Source: JBQTII01 sp052388275 (lineage in GTDB: Bacteria; Actinomycetota; Actinomycetes; Sporichthyales; Sporichthyaceae). Taken from it: 64,000 bases of DNA. Under the pieces are notes generated by a model that ran no database searches, was not told where the DNA came from, and saw nothing but the letters and a program-made list of their open reading frames with translations. The number at the start of each line of letters is the position of its first letter. The first letter of the stretch is position 1. A program made the position numbers and the translations under genes. The stretch covers positions 1-64,000 of the forward strand of contig JBQTII010000068.1 of assembly GCA_052388275.1 (NCBI GenBank), read 5' to 3'. Below, piece by piece: positions 34,848 through 43,902 of this stretch.

Positions 34848-35171
34848 CGGCCCTGCTTAGCCCAATCCGAGGACAGGGTGCTGCAAGCTTTCGTGGCCGC
34901 GGGCCCACCCCACGAATTCTTCGTATGACGATTATTGGCTCTTCACAATCGAGGGTGTAATCGCGGCCAGAAGCCCGCCGAGGGCAGGGTCGGTGCGGCA
35001 GAAGGACACCGGTTGATGACCCCCGGTATCGAAGAGAAACTGGGCCTGGGCGAGAGGTCGCCGAAGCGAGGTGAGTAGATGTCAGAGAACAGGTACAGGT
35101 GAGGTTCATGAGGTGCCGGAAGTTGCCTCTGGCCTTCGGAATTGTCGGTGCTCGCGGGTAGGTTTGTGGGC
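34848..35171. other. Intergenic stretch without recognisable gene
   Basis: 324 bases separate the catabolic operon from the mobile region. Both strands were read; no frame with family-like composition, no tRNA and no strong hairpin were seen. Base composition drops in GC around 34900-34960, which is consistent with a boundary between core and inserted DNA. Confidence 0.5.
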
Positions 35172-36225
35172 ATGGAGAACAGCGTGATCATCCCGGAACT
35201 AGAGGCCCTCGCGGGCCTGAAGGTCGCGGTCGAGCACGCGCTGAAACTGGTCGGGGACCAGGCCTGGCGCCTCGCGGAACCTGACGTGCTGGACCTGCTG
35301 CGACGCCACCACGTGCTCACCGCGAAGCTCGCCAGTCTCGGGTTGGACCTTGTGCGCGAAGCGCAGACGCGGGGAATGGCAGCGTCGAACGCGGCGACCT
35401 CGGACAGCGTTCGTGGCCACGCTGCTACGGATGTCGCCCGGGAACGCGAAGGCGACCTGCACCCTGGCGACGGAGCTGCACACCCGCTTCCCCGACACCC
35501 GGACTTGCCTGGCGGCCGGTGAGATCGCGGTGGAGCAGGCCCGGGCGATCACTGAGACCGTGACCGCCCTGCCGAAGGACACCGCAGTCGAGGACAGCGT
35601 GTGGGCCGAGGGGTTCCTGCTCGCCCAGGCCAAGGTCCTCGATTCGGCGAACCTGCGCAAGTTGGGCAAACGGATCTGCTACGCCATCGACCCCGACGGG
35701 TCGCTGGACTACGACGAAGCCGCCAAGCGCCGCCGGGAGCTCTCGATCACCGACAACCACGACGGCACCCACACGATCCGCTGGACCGACACGGACGAGA
35801 ATATTGCCACGGTGAAGGCCGCGATTCAGGCTTTGGCGGCGCCACTTCCCGCCGAGGACGGCACACCAGATGCCCGCCCCGCCGGCCTGCGCCGCGCCGA
35901 TGCGCTCATGGAGGTGTGCCGGCTTACCCTGCGGACCGGGACTCTGCCGCGCCAGCGCGGGGAACGACCCCACGTCCACATCACCGTCCGCGCCGACGAC
36001 CTCACAGCCGCCGACGGGTCCGGGTCCGGGTTCGGGTCCACCGCGACCGGGGAAGACCTCACCATCGCCGTCATCAAACGCCTGTCCTGCGATGCGAACC
36101 TGACCGCGCTGCTGCTGAACCCCACGACCGGGGTGCCGCTGAAGGTCGGCCGGGATCACCGCAGCGTCACCCACGGCCAATGGATTGCCCTGGTGCAGCG
36201 GGACCGCGGCTGTGTGTTCCCCGGC
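35172..36225 (+). pseudogene. DUF222/HNH endonuclease gene, frameshifted and split by a group II intron (5' exon)
   Basis: The gene begins ENSVIIPELEALAGLKVAV. Near 35410 the frame breaks (one base off) and family sequence continues in another frame as TLLRMSPGNAKATCTLATEL. The exon then runs through the DUF222 domain to QRDRGCVFPG, the first Cys of the HNH zinc module, where the intron starts. The 13E12-like DUF222/HNH family is repeated in many actinobacteria. With the frameshift, the intron and a missing C-terminus, this copy cannot make a working enzyme. Confidence 0.85.
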
Positions 36226-36829
36226 GTGCGCCGTGAGGCGCTTGTTGATCTAGTGGAGGTGAGAGGCCTGCACCGGAGTTCTGTCGCAGCAGGACTGCGT
36301 AGCTGAGGGCAGCCTGGCCCGGGAGGTGTCGGGTCGGGTGGCAAGCGGCCCTGACAAAGCCGGAACGCGTCAGTACTGCCAGATGGTGCGGGTCCGGCGA
36401 GCGGGACGGAACGGCATACGAGAGGAACCGGCGTTAAAGCTTCTCAAAGATGCACCGGCTCGAACCTGGCGGATCTGGGCCGGAGGCGGCGCGCACCCGC
36501 TGGCTGTCGCTGACGAGGCAGCTGCGGGGAACTCCCCGGAGGTCATCTGGGCCTGAAGGGGAGGCCGTGATCGATGTGCTGCGAGTTGCGGGCACGGCGA
36601 TGCCGCAGGAGCAAAGTCGGGTGCCTCCTCCGTCGAGTGATCAGCGAGTGAACACGGGAACCAGCCCGGTCCTGTCCCCGGGCCCGGCGCGGCCAGCGCC
36701 GGGTCGGGGCTGGGTCCACCGTCGGCCGATCGGGTCGGGTTGGGGCGGAGCCGCCGTAGTAGTCCGAGGTCGGGAAAGCCGGCCACATGGCCAAGGGCGG
36801 CAGTGGGATCGAGGAGTAAGGAGGCTGCA

Positions 36830-38311
36830 ATGCCGACAGATGCGCCCCCGAACGGGAGCGCCACGCTGGAGCTGATCCCGGATCAGGAACGAAAGGGACC
36901 ACTGCAGCGGGTATCGGAGATGCAGGCCAAGCTTCACCGTTGGGCGGCGGCCGATCCTGGCCGCCGGTTCGATGACCTGTTCAACCTCGTGCACGACCCG
37001 GCCACCTTATGGGTGGCATTCGAACGGGTCGCGAGGAATCGGGGCGCCCGCACGCCGGGCTCGGACGGGCTGACCGTGGCCCGGATAGAGAACCGGCCGG
37101 GCGGGGTCCCGGCGTTCCTGCACGACCTGCGCGCCGAGCTCAAGAGCGAGGCGTTCCGACCTCAGCCGGTGCGGGAACGCAAGATCCCCAAGCCGGGCGG
37201 GTCGGGCAAGGTCCGCCGCCTGGGGATCCCCACGGTGGCGGATCGGATCGTGCAGGCGGCGTTGAAACTGGTGCTGGAACCGATCTTCGAGGCCGACTTT
37301 TCACCGGCTTCTTACGGGTTCCGGCCCGAGCGGCGCGCACACGACGCGATCGCCGAGGTGTTCCACTACGGCACCGCCGGTTACCGGTGGGTGCTCGACG
37401 CGGACATCGAAGCGTGCTTTGACTCGATCGATCACACGGCCCTGATGGACCGGGTGCGCGCGCGGGTCAAGGACAAGCGAGTGCTGCGGCTGGTCAAGGC
37501 GTTCCTCAAAGCCGGGTTGCTCACCGAACTCGGAGACTACGAGGACACCCACACCGGCACGCCGCAAGGCGGCATCCTGTCCCCGCTGCTGGCCAACATC
37601 GCCCTCTCAGCGCTCGATGAGCACCTGAGGCGGGCATGGCAACCCGGCGGGACGATGTCGACCCAGATGCGACGCCGCCGACGCCGTGGCAAAGACCTGC
37701 CGAACGCGCGCCTGGTCCGATATGCGGATGACTTCGTGGTGCTCGTTGACGGGTCGGCCCGCGACGTCGAGACCCTGCGCGAGGACATCACGACAGTGCT
37801 CGCCCCGCTCGGGCTGCGGTTCTCCGCGGCCAAGACCCGGGTCGCGCACATGAGCGAGGGGTTCGACTTCCTCGGCTTCCGCATCCAGTGGCGCCGCAAG
37901 AAGGGCACCACCAAGTGGTATGTCTACACCTTCATCGCCAAACGCGCGTTCCGGTCGGTGAAAGCGAAGATCCGTGCCCTGACCCCCAGGACATCACAGC
38001 AGGACCTCGGGGCCACGCTGGAACGGATCAATCAGATCCTGCGTGGCTGGACCAACTACTTCAAACACGCCATCGCTCAGCGCACCTTCGACCACCTGCG
38101 TCAGTTCACCTGGTGGCGGATCGTGCGCTGGCAACGCACCCGGCGTCGCTGGAACTGGTCCGACATCCGCCGATGGCTCACCGACCACAACGGCCGGTGG
38201 AAGCCCATCACCGCGGACGGGATCGAGTTGTTCAACCCCGCGGCCGTGCCGATCCGGCGCTACCGCTACCGGGGAAACACGATCCCGACCCCTTGGACCC
38301 CGGCTGCTTGA
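36830..38311 (+). CDS. ltrA: Group II intron reverse transcriptase/maturase
   Basis: A 493-residue intron-encoded protein that aids splicing and target-primed integration. The RT domain shows IPTVADRIVQAALKLVLEPI, FSPASYGFRPERRAHDAI, TPQGGILSPLLANIALSALD and the catalytic LVRYADDFVVLV. A maturase (X) domain follows with LRGWTNYFKHAIAQRTFDHL. The protein ends NTIPTPWTPAA without an HNH endonuclease module, so the intron is endonuclease-free. ATG 36830 has AAGGAGG nine bases before it. The frame is intact, so the intron may still be active. Confidence 0.93.
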   Translation: MPTDAPPNGSATLELIPDQERKGPLQRVSEMQAKLHRWAAADPGRRFDDLFNLVHDPATLWVAFERVARNRGARTPGSDGLTVARIENRPGGVPAFLHDLRAELKSEAFRPQPVRERKIPKPGGSGKVRRLGIPTVADRIVQAALKLVLEPIFEADFSPASYGFRPERRAHDAIAEVFHYGTAGYRWVLDADIEACFDSIDHTALMDRVRARVKDKRVLRLVKAFLKAGLLTELGDYEDTHTGTPQGGILSPLLANIALSALDEHLRRAWQPGGTMSTQMRRRRRRGKDLPNARLVRYADDFVVLVDGSARDVETLREDITTVLAPLGLRFSAAKTRVAHMSEGFDFLGFRIQWRRKKGTTKWYVYTFIAKRAFRSVKAKIRALTPRTSQQDLGATLERINQILRGWTNYFKHAIAQRTFDHLRQFTWWRIVRWQRTRRRWNWSDIRRWLTDHNGRWKPITADGIELFNPAAVPIRRYRYRGNTIPTPWTPAA

Positions 38312-38337
38312 ACAAGCCCGACGGCAGAACCCGTGGA

Positions 38338-38371
38338 GAGCCGGATGCGGGGAAACTCGCACGTCCGGTTC
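38338..38371 (+). ncRNA. Group II intron domain V (catalytic hairpin)
   Basis: A 34-nt hairpin: an 8-bp lower stem GAGCCGGA/TCCGGTTC with one G-U containing the AGC catalytic triad, a 2-nt bulge (CG), a 6-bp upper stem and a GAAA tetraloop. This is the textbook form of domain V. It lies 26 bases past the maturase stop. Confidence 0.93.
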
Positions 38372-38434
38372 GGAGAGCGGCCTGGGGAAACGGACCCGGA
38401 GCAATCCGGGCACCGCGCCCCAGGCCGACTCACC

Positions 38435-38467
38435 TGTACCCGCCCGCCCGCGTGGACGGACGCGCAC
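38435..38467 (+). pseudogene. DUF222/HNH gene 3' exon remnant
   Basis: About 11 codons (CTRPPAWTDAH) continue the HNH motif directly after the intron. The next codons no longer match the family (HH and the loop with GG are missing). The gene is therefore cut off within its HNH module at about 38467. Bases 38468-38542 belong to no recognised gene. Confidence 0.7.
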
Positions 38468-38542
38468 AGGCGATTGAGGCGAGCGGGACCGAGCAGCGAG
38501 GAACGAGCGCTCGAGTTCCCGAGCCGATTGAAGCCTGTTGAC

Positions 38543-39334
38543 GAGCCGGACTCCCGCGGCCTGTTCCAGCAGCGCGCCAATGGCACCTGGGGCAGCTACA
38601 CCGAGCGGATGACCCCGCCCACCGCGGCCGCCATGTTCTACCGCGCGCTGGCCGGCGTTCCCGGCTGGGCGCAGATGGCACCGACGCTGGCCGCGCACGC
38701 CGTGCAACGGGGCGCCGACCCCTTCCATTACGCCCCGGATTGGGTCGCCGCCGTGGACCTGGTCGCCGACGTGAGCGCCGACCCGGCGCTGGCCGCGCTG
38801 CTGCCCGCCACCGGGACCACCGGCTGCGCCCTGGCCCCGGCGAACAACCTCGCCGGCGCGTTCGCCGGTGCAGCCGGCGCTGCAACTGGCGGGGCGCTGC
38901 CGGCGCAGGGCTGCACCCAGCCCGACCCCACCCGGGCCGGCGGGTGCCTGACCCCACGTACCGCCGCGCTCGCCACCTGGCTGCTCACCAACGCCGAGCG
39001 CCCGAACGGGACTCGTCGCTGGTCGGTGTCCTGCTGGGACGCCCACGCCTGGAACCCCGACAGCGACCACCCCCACGGGCGAGCCTGCGACGTGTTCCCC
39101 GGCCCCACCGGTCGCCTGCCCACTGGCGCGCAGCACACCACCGGCGACGCCCTCGCCGCCACCGTGCTCGCCTACGCCGACCGCCTCGGCGTGCACTACC
39201 TGATCTGGTCCGGGCGTATCTGGTCCGCCGACCGCGCCGCCGAGGGCTGGCGCCCCTACACCGGCGGCGGCATCTACGACCCCGCCGACATCACCGGCGG
39301 CCACCACGACCACCTGCACATCTCCATGCACTGA
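38543..39334 (+). pseudogene. 5'-truncated peptidase of integrative-element type
   Basis: The frame enters family-like sequence at EPDSRGLFQQR and continues with a lysozyme/transglycosylase-like segment (GTWGSYTERMTPPTAAAMFY). An Ala/Gly linker follows. The C-terminal domain has SVSCWDAHAWNPDSDHPHGRACDVF and HHDHLHISMH, the ARB-07466-like metallopeptidase-type fold. Such proteins sit in the transfer operons of actinobacterial integrative elements. No proper start or N-terminal region exists, so this is the tail of a truncated gene. Confidence 0.65.
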
Positions 39335-39423
39335 ACACCCGAGCACCGGCCACCGAGCAAGCGCCGCAGCGGCCGATTGAGCGGCTCGGCCGTCAGACCT
39401 CGGAGAAGGGGAGGACTCCCGAG

Positions 39424-40149
39424 GTGACGAGTTCGAGCACCTGCCGAGCGGTCGAGACGATCGTCAACGAGCTGTGCGAGCGGGCTGGGGTGTACCCGGT
39501 GCCGCAGGTCGTCATCGGCGGTCGTAGCGGCGGGTCCGTCCACCGCCGCGGGCAGCGGTACGTGATCCGGATCGGGCGCCGACTGGCCCGCCGCGGCGGG
39601 CCGCGCCTGCGCGGAACGATCGCGCACGAGATCGCCCACGTCGAACACCAGGACCCGGGAGCGATCCACGAGGTCATCGGCGACCGGACCCACAAGACCT
39701 ACGCCGAGACCGCCGCCCTGCTCGGGTGCGCGCTACTCGCCGGCACCGCCGCCGGGATGCTCACCTACTCACGCGGCTCGCGAGAGCTCGCCCCGGCCGC
39801 CGCCGTGAACACCACCATGATCCTCACGGTCCTGCTGCTGGCCGTCTATCTGCGCACCGGCCTGCGCCGCGAAGCCTCCTTCGCGCTTGCCCGGCGGCCC
39901 TGGGTCGAGCTGCGCGCCGACCTGCGTGCCGTCCAGCTCGTCGGCCACACCCCCGTGCTGGCCTTCCTCCCCACGGGTCGACTACGCCAGCTCAGCGAGA
40001 ACGCCGCTGCTGCCGTCTTCGGCCGCACCCACCCCAACAGCTGTGTGCGCGGCGCAGCCGTCGCCTCCTACGACCCGACCGAAGACCCCGGCACCGCCGC
40101 CACCCGCCTCCTACGCGGGCACCCGGACCCGGACCAGAAGCGCGCCTGA
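39424..40149 (+). CDS. Membrane-bound M48-type zinc metalloprotease
   Basis: A 241-residue protein. The zinc motif is TIAHEIAHVEHQD (HExxH). Two hydrophobic helices follow (AALLGCALLAGTAAGMLTY and AVNTTMILTVLLLAVYL), then ELRADLRAVQL, which supplies the third ligand Glu as in M48 peptidases. GTG 39424 gives the natural N-terminus. It lies 89 bases after the truncated peptidase, and the pair fits cargo of an integrative element. Substrate unknown. Confidence 0.75.
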   Translation: MTSSSTCRAVETIVNELCERAGVYPVPQVVIGGRSGGSVHRRGQRYVIRIGRRLARRGGPRLRGTIAHEIAHVEHQDPGAIHEVIGDRTHKTYAETAALLGCALLAGTAAGMLTYSRGSRELAPAAAVNTTMILTVLLLAVYLRTGLRREASFALARRPWVELRADLRAVQLVGHTPVLAFLPTGRLRQLSENAAAAVFGRTHPNSCVRGAAVASYDPTEDPGTAATRLLRGHPDPDQKRA

Positions 40150-40504
40150 ACCGCGTCCGGCAGCAATCTGACGAAATATCAGAGCACATGCGGTACCGGC
40201 ATAGAGGGGCGAGCATCGACACCGCCGAACACCCGCGGGCGGCGACAGCGCGCCCGAGGTGGCGACCTGCCGTACCGCACCGGGACTCCCCGTCAAGGCC
40301 GGGCACCACACCGGCCGGCGAAACTCTCTCCACCCGCCCCTGCGCTGCGCTCTGGGACTCCACCCCGAGGCTTTACCGCTCGCTGAGCACCCATCGGCCT
40401 TGACCGCGAGCCTCTACCGGCGCGGCGAGCAGGCCCTATCGGGCAGGCCACGGAAAGCCTGCCCGGCACAACGGCCGCCACCAACAACCACAGGGAGCAA
40501 CGAC
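40150..40504. other. Intergenic region before the second ssb
   Basis: 355 bases without a supportable gene. It contains a small palindrome, TCTGA and TCAGA around 7 bases (40167-40183). The AGGGAGC before the ssb ATG is its ribosome site. Frames here have unnatural composition. Confidence 0.4.
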
Positions 40505-40879
40505 ATGAACGCCACCTACATCACGATCACCGGCAACCTCGCTGAGGACCCCGAGCTGCGCTTCACCCCCACCGGCAAAGCCACCGCCCGCCTGCGCGTC
40601 GCCGTCAACACCCGCTACCAGAACAACACCGGGGCCTGGGTCGACAGGACCACGTCCTGGCACACCGTCATCACCTGGGGCGCGATGGCCGAGAACGTCG
40701 CCGAGTCCGTCACCAAGGGTCAGCGCGTCGTGGTCACCGGGCGCCTGGAGCAGCGCGAGTACAGCAACGAGACCGGGGACAAGCGCACCGTGTGGGAGGT
40801 CACCGCCGAGGACATCGGCCTGTCCCTGCGCCATACCAGCGCCCGCACCCTGGACAAGGCCCAGACCGCAGCCGAATGA
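40505..40879 (+). CDS. ssb: Single-stranded DNA-binding protein (mobile-element type)
   Basis: A 124-residue OB-fold protein. It begins NATYITITGNLAEDPELRFT and shows ATARLRVAVNTRYQ, WHTVITWGAMAENVAESVTKG and VVVTGRLEQREYSNETGDKR. It lacks the acidic C-terminal tip that recruits other repair proteins. Short SSBs like this accompany integrative elements and plasmids. It is unlike the core ssb at 2 kb except in fold. Confidence 0.88.
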   Translation: MNATYITITGNLAEDPELRFTPTGKATARLRVAVNTRYQNNTGAWVDRTTSWHTVITWGAMAENVAESVTKGQRVVVTGRLEQREYSNETGDKRTVWEVTAEDIGLSLRHTSARTLDKAQTAAE

Positions 40880-40977
40880 ACACCACAGCGGCGCGTCCCG
40901 CCGGCCCCGGGCACATGCCGGGGCCGGCGTCGGCGCGCAACCGGTCGCGACCGGCGAAATCGTGGGACAATGGTGGG

Positions 40978-41358
40978 GTGAGCGAACCCGCCCGGATCCC
41001 CATCGTCGCCCGAGACGGCGACAGCGCCGCCGGCGCGGCTGCGCGGCTGCGCGCGGCGACCGCCGACAGCATCATCGCCGGGCTCGAGCCCTTCGAGTGG
41101 GACCAAGACGCCGCGATCGCCTACGAGGTCGCGGTCGACACCATCGCCATGGTGATCGGCGCCTATTCCGGGATGATCGCCGCCGAGGAACGCCGCGGCG
41201 CCCCAGATCAGGCGCTGCTGCGCGAGTGGGAGGACGCGATCACGCGGGCCACCCGCGATGAGCAGGCGTTGCCGGTGGACGAGCGGGCCGAGGTGGAGCG
41301 CACGACCGTCGCCTACACCGCGGAGCTGCGCCGGCTGCGCCAGCTCGCGGATGCCTGA
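40978..41358 (+). CDS. Putative antitoxin partner of the zeta-like toxin
   Basis: A 126-residue helical acidic protein (AAARLRAATADSIIAGLEPFE, RRGAPDQALLREWEDAITRA) starting at GTG 40978. It has no named domain. The downstream toxin gene overlaps its stop by 8 bases. Position, size and coupling are those of an antitoxin of zeta-type toxins in actinobacterial integrative elements. Identity is inferred from context. Confidence 0.55.
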   Translation: MSEPARIPIVARDGDSAAGAAARLRAATADSIIAGLEPFEWDQDAAIAYEVAVDTIAMVIGAYSGMIAAEERRGAPDQALLREWEDAITRATRDEQALPVDERAEVERTTVAYTAELRRLRQLADA

Positions 41359-42370
41359 CTTTGACCTACAGCGCTACCGGCTGACCGAGGCCGAGCATCA
41401 CCGCATCTTCACCGAGCGGATCGTCCCACGGCGCTTCGCCGACCTGACGGCCCAACAGAACCGCGTCGTGGTGTTCGTCGGCGGGCAACCCGGGGCAGGC
41501 AAGACCGCCACCACCAAGCGCGTGCTCAACCGCCTGCGGACCCGCGGGACCCCGGCGCACGTGTGCGGGGACCACTACAAGCCCCACCACCCCGACTACG
41601 ACCGCCTCCTCGTCACCGACGAGCTCGCCGCAGCCGCCTACGCCCGCCTCGACGTCCGGGCCTGGCACGCCAAAGCCGAGAACCACGCCCGCGAGGCGCG
41701 CGCCGACACCGTCATCGAAACCGCGCTCACCGGCCCCGGCGGATTCAGCGAGCCCGCGGCCGCGTTCCGGGCCGCCGGGTACCGCATCGAAGTCATCGCC
41801 CTGGCCGTGCCCGAAGCCTGGAGCCGGCTGGGAATCCTCACCCGCTACGCCGCCCAAGTCGACCAGCACGGCCACGGACGCCTCGTCGAGCCCGCCAACC
41901 ACGACAACTGCTACCACGGCATGGCCGACACCCTCGCCGGCATCGACACCGACCGCACCGCGGACGTGCTCGCGATCGAGCGCCGCGGCAACCAGACCCG
42001 CTACCTCAACGCCCTCACCCCCGACAGCACCTGGGCCGAACCGCCAGCGGCGGCCGCGACCCTGACCGCCGAACGCTCTCGCCGCTGGACCCAGACCGAG
42101 GCCCGCGCGTTCGCCACCGAACTGGCCCGGTTGCGCGACCGGGACGACCCGGCGCTGCGCGCGGCCGCCGACACCGTCGCCCGCCTCGCCGCGCCCTACC
42201 TGCCCCCCGGTGTCCGAGCAGCCACCCACATCGGTCGGGTCACCGGCGCACGGCCCCCGGTGGCCGAGCAGCCGGCGGCCCTGCATCCCGACCCGCTCCC
42301 GCGCAGAACGCCGACCCCGCCGGTACCGCCGGATCTACGCGAACCGCCAGCACGCGGCCTGCGGCTGTAG
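41351..42370 (+). CDS. Zeta-type toxin (P-loop kinase)
   Basis: A 339-residue zeta-toxin family kinase; family members phosphorylate UDP-N-acetylglucosamine or similar sugars and block wall synthesis. The P-loop is FVGGQPGAGKTATTKRVL near residue 38. The substrate Asp lies in HVCGDHYKPHHPDY, and DTVIETALTGPGGF follows. The tail is Pro/Arg-rich and longer than in classical zeta. ATG 41351 overlaps the antitoxin stop. The kinase core looks intact. Confidence 0.82.
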   Translation: MPDFDLQRYRLTEAEHHRIFTERIVPRRFADLTAQQNRVVVFVGGQPGAGKTATTKRVLNRLRTRGTPAHVCGDHYKPHHPDYDRLLVTDELAAAAYARLDVRAWHAKAENHAREARADTVIETALTGPGGFSEPAAAFRAAGYRIEVIALAVPEAWSRLGILTRYAAQVDQHGHGRLVEPANHDNCYHGMADTLAGIDTDRTADVLAIERRGNQTRYLNALTPDSTWAEPPAAAATLTAERSRRWTQTEARAFATELARLRDRDDPALRAAADTVARLAAPYLPPGVRAATHIGRVTGARPPVAEQPAALHPDPLPRRTPTPPVPPDLREPPARGLRL

Positions 42371-42546
42371 CGGCGCGCCGGGGTCAGCCGCGACATGAGT
42401 GCGACGATCAGGCCCCCGTCCGTCGGCGTGATCGCTGCGTTTGCCGGGATCGGTGGGTTTACCCATCGCGAGTAAAGAGCAGGGTGTCGTCGTACGGGCC
42501 CGGCACAGCCGGACCGACGAAACCCGGTGAAGAAGGGAGTCCGCGC

Positions 42547-42867
42547 ATGCCCGCACCGGCCGTCAGCGCTCCGCCTCTGCAGGTACGCCGTGGACAGGAC
42601 GTCTTGGTCCTGAGCGGCGAACTCGACGAGGCCACCGCGCCGCTGCTGCGTGAGGCGCTGGAAACCGGGCGCCCGGACCCGCAGCCCGAACAGGTCCTCG
42701 ACCTACGCCGGGTAAACTACCTGGACAGCGTCGCATTGGCCGTGCTCTACGACCACGCCCACCGGCTGCGCCTGCTGGTGAGCAATGGTTCGCCCGTGGC
42801 TACCGTTGTCGCGATCAGTGGTCTCATCCACGCCGCCGCTGACGTGCAATTCCACCCCGCCCCCTGA
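42547..42867 (+). CDS. STAS-domain anti-sigma factor antagonist-like protein
   Basis: A 106-residue STAS protein: LVLSGELDEATAPLLREAL, then VLDLRRVNYLDSVALAVLYD. The Ser in LDS is at the phosphorylation position of SpoIIAA/RsbV-like antagonists. It should release a stress sigma factor when dephosphorylated. GAAGGGAG precedes the ATG. No anti-sigma kinase gene lies nearby, but it heads an island of stress genes. Upstream, GTTTGCC and GGGTTT (about 42440-42462) weakly resemble a SigB-type promoter. Confidence 0.8.
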   Translation: MPAPAVSAPPLQVRRGQDVLVLSGELDEATAPLLREALETGRPDPQPEQVLDLRRVNYLDSVALAVLYDHAHRLRLLVSNGSPVATVVAISGLIHAAADVQFHPAP

Positions 42868-42952
42868 CCCGCTCCAGGTCCGGGTTGCGCCGCCAGCCGT
42901 CCCCGAATCCAAATCGTCGCGCAACTGACTTGCTGCCAGTCTGTAGCGGCGT

Positions 42953-43171
42953 TCACACCCCCGGCTCGCCCGGAGCGGCGCAGTTCAGCACCCGTTGGAT
43001 CAGGTTCAGCCCCGTGCTCGGATCGAGGTGGCCGTCAAGGATCTCCTCGGTGAGGAATGCGCCGATGTCCGTCGCCACCTCGGCGGTCCACGGAGGGACC
43101 TGCCGCTCGGCCGATCGAAGCTCCGGATCGCCAAGCAGCGGTCCCCGCGGCTCCGCCGAATCAATGGTCAC
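42953..43171 (-). CDS. Small hypothetical protein
   Basis: A 72-residue acidic protein (TIDSAEPRGPLLGDPELRSAERQ, TDIGAFLTEEILDGHLDPST). GTG 43171 has GGAGGG seven bases upstream, a strong site. No family recognised; no membrane segment. Confidence 0.55.
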   Translation of the reverse strand: MTIDSAEPRGPLLGDPELRSAERQVPPWTAEVATDIGAFLTEEILDGHLDPSTGLNLIQRVLNCAAPGEPGV

Positions 43172-43485
43172 AGGCTGCCCTCCGCCCGCTCGACAACGAC
43201 GGACTTGCCCACAGCCGTCGGGACGGAAACGCACGTATGTTCGTCGATCGACCCGCGCGCAGCCGAATGGCCGAGGCGAAGCGCCCTGGCGTAAGCCGCC
43301 CTCAACCGATACATGCGATGGCAGCGCCGCGGCGCTTGTGCAGTCTCGGACCCGTTCCGCCTCCGCTCGCCGCGGCGTCGCGTTCCCCGGCCACGGGAGT
43401 TCGCCGATCCGATTCGGGTAGCAGCCGCCCAGCCGTCGCTTCCGGCCGCTCCCGGCCAGGCGACCTGTTCCTATGGAGGCTGAAG
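43172..43485. other. Intergenic region with a weak stress-type promoter
   Basis: 314 bases between divergent genes. GTTC at 43399 and GGGTA at 43416 (13 bases apart) resemble a SigB-family promoter, and an A/G-rich ribosome site precedes the CBM48 gene. No gene is supported within. Confidence 0.35.
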
Positions 43486-43902
43486 ATGATCACGCGGGAG
43501 ATCACGGCAGGCGGCGACCTCGTGCAGGTGCGCCTGAGCATCGCGCAGACGGCCGCACCCGATGGACCGGTCAGCGTGGTGGGCGATTTCAACGGCTGGG
43601 ATCCGCACGCCAACCCCCTGGCCGCGGCCGATTCGTGTGGCCTGCGCTGCGCGGCGCTGACCGTGCCAGGCGGGCGCCGCTACCGCTTCCGCTACCTGGC
43701 CGGCGACGATCGCTGGTTCAACGACGAGGCCGCGGACGACTACGAATCCAACGAATTCGGAGGGCAGGACGGGGTACTGGACCTGACCCTCCCGGTGCCG
43801 CAGGCACCCCCGGCGCACGCGCCCGACACCGCGAAAGAACCGTCCACCGCCAAGCCCCGAAAAAAGGCGACGGCGAGCGCCGGCGCTGGGGCCAAAAGGT
43901 GA
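43486..43902 (+). CDS. CBM48/isoamylase N-terminal-like glycogen-binding protein
   Basis: A 138-residue protein whose first 95 residues are a CBM48 module (PDGPVSVVGDFNGWDPHANPL, GGRRYRFRYLAGDDRWFNDE), as in glycogen-branching enzymes and AMPK beta. A Pro/Lys/Ala-rich tail follows. It should bind alpha-glucan but has no catalytic domain. The next gene starts at GTG 43899 and overlaps its stop, so the two are coupled. Confidence 0.85.
   Translation: MITREITAGGDLVQVRLSIAQTAAPDGPVSVVGDFNGWDPHANPLAAADSCGLRCAALTVPGGRRYRFRYLAGDDRWFNDEAADDYESNEFGGQDGVLDLTLPVPQAPPAHAPDTAKEPSTAKPRKKATASAGAGAKR

Larger units (their letters stand above)
36226..38434 (+). mobile_element. Complete group II intron
   Basis: The 5' end reads GTGCGCC, matching the GUGYG start of group II introns, directly after codons for CVFPG. 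The 3' side has a domain V hairpin at 38338-38371. A domain VI-like stem follows (CGGCCTGGGG with CCCCAGGCCG), and the intron ends ACTCAC(C). After it the reading continues TGT ACC CGC CCG, i.e. CTRPPAW, the expected HNH continuation. Joining 36225 to 38435 restores the HNH codons; one base of ambiguity remains at the 3' end. The maturase gene lies inside domain IV. Total length is about 2.2 kb. Confidence 0.88.

Noticed and set aside
42430..42480. SigB-type promoter before the STAS gene
   Set aside because: GTTT and GGGTTT are spaced 12 bases, shorter than the usual spacing; it is mentioned only as a weak possibility.
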